This document shows positions 58,129-64,000 of a stretch of 64,000 nucleotides of DNA, in pieces. This DNA comes from Candidatus Woesearchaeota archaeon. Lineage in GTDB: Archaea; Nanobdellota; Nanobdellia; Woesearchaeales; B29-G15. The notes beneath the pieces are model-generated. The model searched no databases and was not told the origin of the DNA. It was given only the letters and a program-made list of their open reading frames with translations. The position numbers and the translations under genes were made by a program. Every line of letters starts with the position of its first letter. Positions within the stretch are counted from its first letter, which is position 1. Location of the stretch: the NCBI GenBank assembly GCA_017610005.1, contig JAFCCU010000001.1:1-64000 (forward strand). The letters are read 5' to 3'.

Positions 58129-58659
58129 ATGGTAATCTACTTTATTACTGGAAATAAGAATAAATTTTCAGAAGCTAAACAAATAATTCCTGAACTGGAG
58201 CATTTGGAAATTTCTTTACCTGAAATTCAAGATTTAAACCCCCAAAATATAATAAAAGAAAAACTTTGTGAAGCATTCAAACACCATTCTGGCCCTTTTA
58301 TTGTTGAAGATACCTCTCTCGTTTTTGAAGGATTAAAAAAATTACCCGGGCCATTTATTAAGTGGTTTTTAGAAACTCTTGGTAGAGAAGGCCTATGGGA
58401 TTTAGCAAAAGGGCTAAACACCCAAAAAGCATATGCTCAGTGCATGGTTGGGTACGCAGAAAATCCAAATAATATCCAATTTTTTGAAGGGATTGTTAAA
58501 GGAGAAATTGTCAGCCCCAAGGGAGATTATTTTGGTTGGGATCCAATCTTTAAGCCAGAAGGCTATGATAAAACATTTGCTGAAATTCAAAGTGTAAAAA
58601 TGGTTATAAGCCACAGAAAAGTGGCTTTAGAGAAGCTTAAAGAATATCTAAAATTGTGA
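58129..58659 (+). CDS. XTP/dITP pyrophosphatase (Ham1/RdgB family)
   Basis: FITGNKNKFSEAKQI, VEDTSLVFEGLKKLPGPFIKWF, GWDPIFKPEGYDKTFAE; ATG at 58129. Confidence 0.92.
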   Translation: MVIYFITGNKNKFSEAKQIIPELEHLEISLPEIQDLNPQNIIKEKLCEAFKHHSGPFIVEDTSLVFEGLKKLPGPFIKWFLETLGREGLWDLAKGLNTQKAYAQCMVGYAENPNNIQFFEGIVKGEIVSPKGDYFGWDPIFKPEGYDKTFAEIQSVKMVISHRKVALEKLKEYLKL

Positions 58660-58745
58660 GCATTTTAACCTACACTTTTCACAACAATAATAATTAAATA
58701 CAAAACTTCTAGATTTTAGTATTGGGGTAGATAACAATGCATATC

Positions 58746-60497
58746 ATGTCTAATTTTACTTTTGAAGAACAAGAGCTTATTAGAAAATTTATTTTTACTA
58801 ATCCTCATGGAGATATCTCATTTATCTACCCTCAATCATTATATGGGCACGAAGAACATCTGCCTTTTATCTCATCTTACTCTAGATCTAAGATGCCTTT
58901 ACAGGATAAGGTGTTAATGTTCCTTGATAAGGATAAACCTGAAACAGTTAAAGAGTTTTTACCTATTATTCCAAAGTTAATTAAGTTATCAAGAAAAGAA
59001 GATGGCACTTTAAAGGTGCCTATGACAACTGCTTTATTTAACAGGCGTTGGGCTGTTTTTTACAAACACAATTCAATCAAAGAACAAGCGCAGTTTTTCG
59101 GTTATATGGAGAATATTTCTGATTTTATGCATCATGCATCAACTGGGAGTCATCCATTATGTTCTCCTCTTGCTAAATCAAGTAGGTATATATTTTGGGA
59201 TGGAACATTTCCCGAGGCAGATAAAGACATCCTTTCTTTACCTAATGCAAATAAAAATAAAGAGTTTATTGAACTTATGAATAAAAATTATGTAAAAGCT
59301 GTTAAACAATTAACTGAATTTGTTAAAGGACATCGCTTTACAGGTGAATTTGTTGAGCATATAAAAAGCAGTGAAGTAGTAGAAAGTAATGTTGCAGAAT
59401 TTATCAAATCTGAAAAATTGATTCGAGAAGGAAAAGAACCAAGCAAAGAAGAAATTGAAAAAGAACGGCAAAAACATATAATCGCTTCAGATCCTGAAGT
59501 AGTTGAAAAAGAAATTCAGCGTTTTGTCTTGGATTATGCACGTGTTTATCTAATAGCTGGTGTAAAAACCTCAGTTGGTTTTGCAATGAACGCTAGAAAT
59601 TTAGGTGAGATGATAACAAGTATGATCTCAACGCCTAGAAAAGAGGATCAGGAAGCAGGATATACACTTCTAAAAGAAGCAAAAAAGATTACTCCAATTA
59701 TCTTAGGGTCTGAAGGCACAGTTGGAATTGATGAATGGCAACTTCATACAGAAACTGAACTTCGAACTTTAATGGAGAAGAAGTTCCCTAAATTAATGCA
59801 TCCAAAAAAAGAACATAAATTAGTAAGACTAATAAAAAATTCAGAAATGTATAGTGATAAATTTATGGCAGCTTTAGCTGTCTTCCCATTTGTGGGGGCA
59901 TCAATTGATGAGATTTTCAAAACCCTTAAGGATAGTGATGTAAGTGAAATATTACATCTAATCCATAAACATAGGGCGCCAGGCCAAGGACTTGCATCAA
60001 GTTTAGTTCACTCAGGAATTATTGCTGAAACAATGTTGCCTTGGCATATTAATAGAGATATTTTGAGGCACAGAAGGGGGAGCAGGAGCAGGCAACTCTT
60101 AGGTACAAGGTTAGGTTTTGTAACCCCTGAATTATTCCAGCTTGCGGGAATTGATACTGAATTTGCTGAGTCTATGAAGGTTGCTGAAGAGATATTTGAA
60201 AATGCAAGAAGTTATGATAAATTTATTGCTGAAAAACTTGTGCCGTGGGGATTTAAATATAGAAGTTTGCAAACTTGGCAATTAAACCAATTGTCTTATA
60301 TAATCGCGATTAGATCAAGACCAAAAGTAGGGCATTTAGATTATGTTAAATTTGCTAGGGAGCTATGGGCTGAAACTGCAAAATTTTATCCTGAAACTGC
60401 AAAATACATTGAAGTAAACCGCGATGAATATCCTGTAGAACTTTGGAAGAAGGGATATTCTTGGTGGGATAAGGAAGGCAAGTTTAGGAATCTTTGA
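58746..60497 (+). CDS. ThyX-like protein with two related halves
   Basis: First half HHAST...SPLAKSSRYIFWDG; second half INRDILRHRRGSRSRQLLGTRLG; ThyX RHR and SxRY-like elements. Confidence 0.6.
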   Translation: MSNFTFEEQELIRKFIFTNPHGDISFIYPQSLYGHEEHLPFISSYSRSKMPLQDKVLMFLDKDKPETVKEFLPIIPKLIKLSRKEDGTLKVPMTTALFNRRWAVFYKHNSIKEQAQFFGYMENISDFMHHASTGSHPLCSPLAKSSRYIFWDGTFPEADKDILSLPNANKNKEFIELMNKNYVKAVKQLTEFVKGHRFTGEFVEHIKSSEVVESNVAEFIKSEKLIREGKEPSKEEIEKERQKHIIASDPEVVEKEIQRFVLDYARVYLIAGVKTSVGFAMNARNLGEMITSMISTPRKEDQEAGYTLLKEAKKITPIILGSEGTVGIDEWQLHTETELRTLMEKKFPKLMHPKKEHKLVRLIKNSEMYSDKFMAALAVFPFVGASIDEIFKTLKDSDVSEILHLIHKHRAPGQGLASSLVHSGIIAETMLPWHINRDILRHRRGSRSRQLLGTRLGFVTPELFQLAGIDTEFAESMKVAEEIFENARSYDKFIAEKLVPWGFKYRSLQTWQLNQLSYIIAIRSRPKVGHLDYVKFARELWAETAKFYPETAKYIEVNRDEYPVELWKKGYSWWDKEGKFRNL

Positions 60498-60543
60498 CAA
60501 ATTATTTATAGTTGAATGGAATTTTTGTAATGAGGCGATATAA

Positions 60544-61005
60544 ATGGATGAAACTTTATCAAATAAAATAAACTATCAGATTAACAGGGAATTATATTCT
60601 GGTTACTTGTACTTGTCAATGGCAGCTTATTTAGATTCAAAGAAGTTAAAAGGAGGCTCCAATTGGATGAAAAAACAAGCAGCTGAAGAATATTTTCATG
60701 CAATGAAACTTTATGAGTACCTCGCAGGCAAGAATATTAGAATTACAATGGAGGCAATTGAAGCTCCTCAAGAGTCCTGGGAGTCTGTAGAAGCAGTTTT
60801 TGAACATGTCTTAGCCCATGAAAAAGCAGTAACGGGTATGATTAATAATCTAGTAAGTGTAGCACAAGGTGATCAAGAAACATTAGGTATGCTTGATTGG
60901 TTTGTCCATGAACAAGTTGAGGAAGAGGAATCAGCTGAAAAAGTACTTAAGATTGTAAGGGAACTCCCTTTAAACGAGGCTAATAAGAAACTAGGAGAAA
61001 GGTAA
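60544..61005 (+). CDS. Ferritin
   Basis: NRELYSGYLYLSMAAYLDSKKLKGGSNWMKKQAAEEYFHAMKLYEYL. Confidence 0.95.
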   Translation: MDETLSNKINYQINRELYSGYLYLSMAAYLDSKKLKGGSNWMKKQAAEEYFHAMKLYEYLAGKNIRITMEAIEAPQESWESVEAVFEHVLAHEKAVTGMINNLVSVAQGDQETLGMLDWFVHEQVEEEESAEKVLKIVRELPLNEANKKLGER

Positions 61006-61010
61006 ATTTT

Positions 61011-61757
61011 TTATTCTTCACGTTTAAATCCAGGCTTTTTAGATAGGTCCCAAAGTAAGTTGAAGTATTGGCGGTAGGCTTCTGCAATCTTTTCATTCTT
61101 AATTTGAATCATCATTGGAGGTTTAATCCAAAACTGTAATACTACTTCATCTCCACAAACAATAGTAGAAACTTCAGTATCATATATCTTTGGCAAGAAT
61201 CCTGCACAAGTGTACTTCATCTTATTTAGGTGTTCAATTCTTTTTAAAGCGTCATGGTTATAAATATGTTTCATCCAGATTTTCTTTTCTATTCTTACTT
61301 TGTGAAAATGAGGAATTTCAAATTTTAAAAAATCTCCAACAACTTCTTTAGGGATACCATATGCCAAAATTTCTTCTTTTTGTTCTAAGAATCCATAAAG
61401 AATATTCATAAAAGCTTTAACTCCTTCAAAGATATGGGCTTCACCTTTTTTCTCATGGATTTTCCCAATTAGTTTTAATTGAGGGATTGCTTTTTTTAAG
61501 GCATCTTCTTTTTCTTTAATATACCTCATTAAATTATCGGGTGGACTTGCTTCAAAATATTTAGTTTTATATCGCGTAATATAACTAACTAGTCCTTTTT
61601 CAATTAATCTTTCTAAAACATCATAAACATTAGTTCTATGGACGCGACTTTTCTTTGCAATTTCAGAAGCTGTTGCAAGTCCTGTTTCGAGTAATGCAAG
61701 ATAAATGGAGGCCTCGTTGTGTGATAATCCGATATCCTCAAGAAATGCAGTATCCAT
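61011..61757 (-). CDS. TrmB family transcriptional regulator
   Basis: LGLSHNEASIYLALLETGLATASEIAKKSRVHRTNVYDVLERLIEKGLV wHTH. Confidence 0.9.
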   Translation of the reverse strand: MDTAFLEDIGLSHNEASIYLALLETGLATASEIAKKSRVHRTNVYDVLERLIEKGLVSYITRYKTKYFEASPPDNLMRYIKEKEDALKKAIPQLKLIGKIHEKKGEAHIFEGVKAFMNILYGFLEQKEEILAYGIPKEVVGDFLKFEIPHFHKVRIEKKIWMKHIYNHDALKRIEHLNKMKYTCAGFLPKIYDTEVSTIVCGDEVVLQFWIKPPMMIQIKNEKIAEAYRQYFNLLWDLSKKPGFKREE

Positions 61758-61800
61758 AAAGAGTAGTAACTGAACTATTCTTTATAAAGGTTTCTAGGGA

Positions 61801-61821
61801 TTGTCTACCCAAGGTAGACAA
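61801..61821. promoter_or_regulatory. Perfect 9-bp inverted repeat, candidate operator of the TrmB gene
   Basis: TTGTCTACC-CAA-GGTAGACAA just upstream of the TTTATAAA box of the TrmB gene. Confidence 0.6.
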
Positions 61822-61867
61822 ACTTTGTCGTCGAGAATATAAAAAGGTGTTAAAAATGTCTAAGGAA

Positions 61868-62284
61868 TTATTTTTCTGGAACTAACTCCATAAACGGGCG
61901 TAAATCTTCAAGAGATTTTAGTTCAAGTTTTACACTTGAGATTTTCCCCCTTATTTTTATTAATTTATTCTGATTGTTAATTAGCTTTTCTCTGACTTGA
62001 AGTTCTTTTCTTTTCACTTGCCGTGGAGACATAGACTGAATGTTTTTTAATTCAGAAAAACCATAATTTTCATTTAAATCTTTTTTATCAATTGTAAAAT
62101 TCGTGCATGCTCCTTGCAAAATAAAAAGGTAATTCCTATCTTCTTCAAGCCACCAAATATGGTGCTCTAATCTTAAGATCTCTTGTTTTAATAGATTAGC
62201 TTCTTCTACTGCTCCATCCACAAGTTCTGTAACAACTTTATTAAGAGTATTATGAATCTTTGAAATTCTCAACCTTTTTTTCAT
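61868..62284 (-). CDS. Coiled-coil protein of unknown function
   Basis: Intact 138-aa helical ORF. Confidence 0.55.
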   Translation of the reverse strand: MKKRLRISKIHNTLNKVVTELVDGAVEEANLLKQEILRLEHHIWWLEEDRNYLFILQGACTNFTIDKKDLNENYGFSELKNIQSMSPRQVKRKELQVREKLINNQNKLIKIRGKISSVKLELKSLEDLRPFMELVPEK

Positions 62285-62462
62285 TTCTGTTCCTTGTTAA
62301 TAATAATGTAATAACCAACAAGTAGTAATTTATTTTTATTTTATTTAAACATGAGTTGTCTACCTTTATACGACTTACTGGTGGTGACAATATTGCTGTT
62401 CACGTACGCATACCAAAGGTTTATAAAAATAATCTCTTTAGTACTTTTGGGTGACACTTTAA

Positions 62463-64000
62463 TGGGTGCAGAAGAAGATAGGTTTGGAAGGCAGGGGGTA
62501 AACGCCATAATGAGGGGAGTAGGTGGTTCTGGCTTAAACCGGCCTGTTAACCTAGCTTTGTGGGGGATAAGCAAGATTTGTAAATTTACTCTAGAGCATC
62601 TATTTACAGACCAAAATTATCAGCTTCTTGGGAACACTAACATCGAAAATATAGTTCTTGTGGGCAGCGATTCCTCTGAAGCTGAAGCAGATAGAAGGCA
62701 TCTAATTGGGACCTTACAAACATCTGAATTTGCAACAGTTGGAGGAGTAAAAATTATTTCTACAGATTATGGGAAATATGAAAGTGTTGCTTCTGATATG
62801 GGGGGAATTGATATTTTAGTTTTCACTCACGGCAAGCCTATTGATTCAGAAATTACAGATCCTCAGGCAGCGAGAGAAGAGAGAACAAGGGTAAATATTA
62901 AATTAATAGATGATTTCTATAAATCTCTTGGGAACCAAATGCCAGGCCATTTATTAATGGCTGCAAATCTCCCTGCTGCTCTGATGTACAGGGCTGCACT
63001 GCTTCTTGATGGCATGGAGTTAAGCCAATTTTCTGGACTTGCACATTTGGATTATTTAAGGTTAGATGCTCTTGCACGACCCTTATTAAGGCGAAAGATT
63101 GCTGAAAATCTTGCTTGGGATGAGTCACAAACCTCTGAGGATTTAGAAGATATAATGAGTTCTTTACAAGAAATACAATGGTTTAACTTAGGATACCATG
63201 GAAACTCTCGGGCAGTATTAAATGGGGTGCCTGCAATTATTGATCCAAAAAGTAATTCTAAAATAAACTTAAGGGAACATTTCAAAGTAGAATTTTCTCA
63301 AGAAGAAGTAGAGGCAATCTCCCACGCAGTTATGGAGGGAGCAAGAGCCTTGATGGAAGACTATAATGATTCTGGGGAAAGAGCACTACTCAAGACTAAT
63401 CCTGCGGGTGCAATATTATGGCACCTTCAGGCTTTGCTTAATCAAGATAGGTTTGTTAATGCTGGAATTTTCTCCATAATTGATGATACTGGAAGAGTCC
63501 TTCCATTAGCGCAACCAGCAATCTGCCATGATCTCCATATTTACAGAAGTGATTTATTTGCTGTTGCAGATAGTGATGACCTCGCGCAATTTGAAAGTAT
63601 CCAAGGAGATCTTCAACAATTAATTGATAGGCATCCAGAGGTAACCAATGGTTTTAGTAGACCCCTAATGAGAAGAGGAAACTGGAGCGGAAAAACTCCC
63701 TCAAGTGTTAGGAAACTATATGCTAGACCTGACTTGCTTCAAAAAATACTTCCAATGGCATTTAAAACTCCTCCTATTCCTTCCATTGAAAAGTTGTGCA
63801 CTTCCACATTTTATTCTAATGGCCTTCATAACGGAGATTTAAAAAGTTTATTTGAAGTGACTCCCGGCAAAGACAAGCGCCCTCGTGATCCTGTTCCAAT
63901 TGGTCTTAAAAGAGAAGAAATTACAATTGGCAAGAAAAGAGTTTACCTAAAAAAGGAACAGGATTCTGTAGTTTCCCTTGAAGGAGGTAGCAAACTTATT
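62463..64000 (+). CDS. Divergent lactate/malate dehydrogenase-fold protein with C-terminal extension, runs off the right edge
   Basis: Open frame >512 codons from ATG 62463; GIDILVFTHGKPID..RTRVNIKLIDDF, AANLPAALMYRA, HLDYLRLDALARPLLRRKIAE, GYHGNSRAVLNG, LPLAQPAICHD align in order with LDH/MDH motifs; absent from the ORF track. Confidence 0.7.

Noticed and set aside
62341-63285. Minus-strand ORFs 62341-62574, 62898-63128 and 63052-63285
   Set aside because: Antisense to the long plus-strand LDH/MDH-like frame, which shows family-consistent motifs.

Overview
This 64 kb window is an archaeal chromosome segment. RpoP, RpoL, eL43, Pcc1, prefoldin beta, UPF0147, CDC48, Lhr-type helicase, AMMECR1 and TrmB genes all support that. 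Many giant secreted proteins and tightly packed genes suggest a DPANN (Woese-/Pacearchaeota-like) lineage, but this is inference. Most of the window is ordinary housekeeping plus two giant cell-surface loci: a five-gene, head-to-tail coupled operon (34575 down to 19928, minus strand) and a 3570-aa protein with a membrane-anchored partner (45103-57104, plus strand). The least explained structures are: (1) a dispersed 7-nt repeat family (CTTCWRA/AGTCNGV-like heptamers) found right after the cdc48 stop codon, inside the reading frame of a methyltransferase, through much of an acidic ORF, and beside a tRNA-Pro inside an exact 147-bp-period tandem duplication; (2) a REP/PATE-like family of 'AATACCCC + hairpin' elements at two loci with no transposase; (3) two apparent -1 frameshift sites that share the 10-mer GGTGCATCTC; (4) a divergent LDH/MDH-fold protein running off the right edge, absent from the supplied ORF track; (5) a duplicated ThyX-like protein; (6) pervasive tail-to-tail gene overlap. 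I found no CRISPR array, rRNA or transposase. All family calls come from reading motifs by eye, with no database search.
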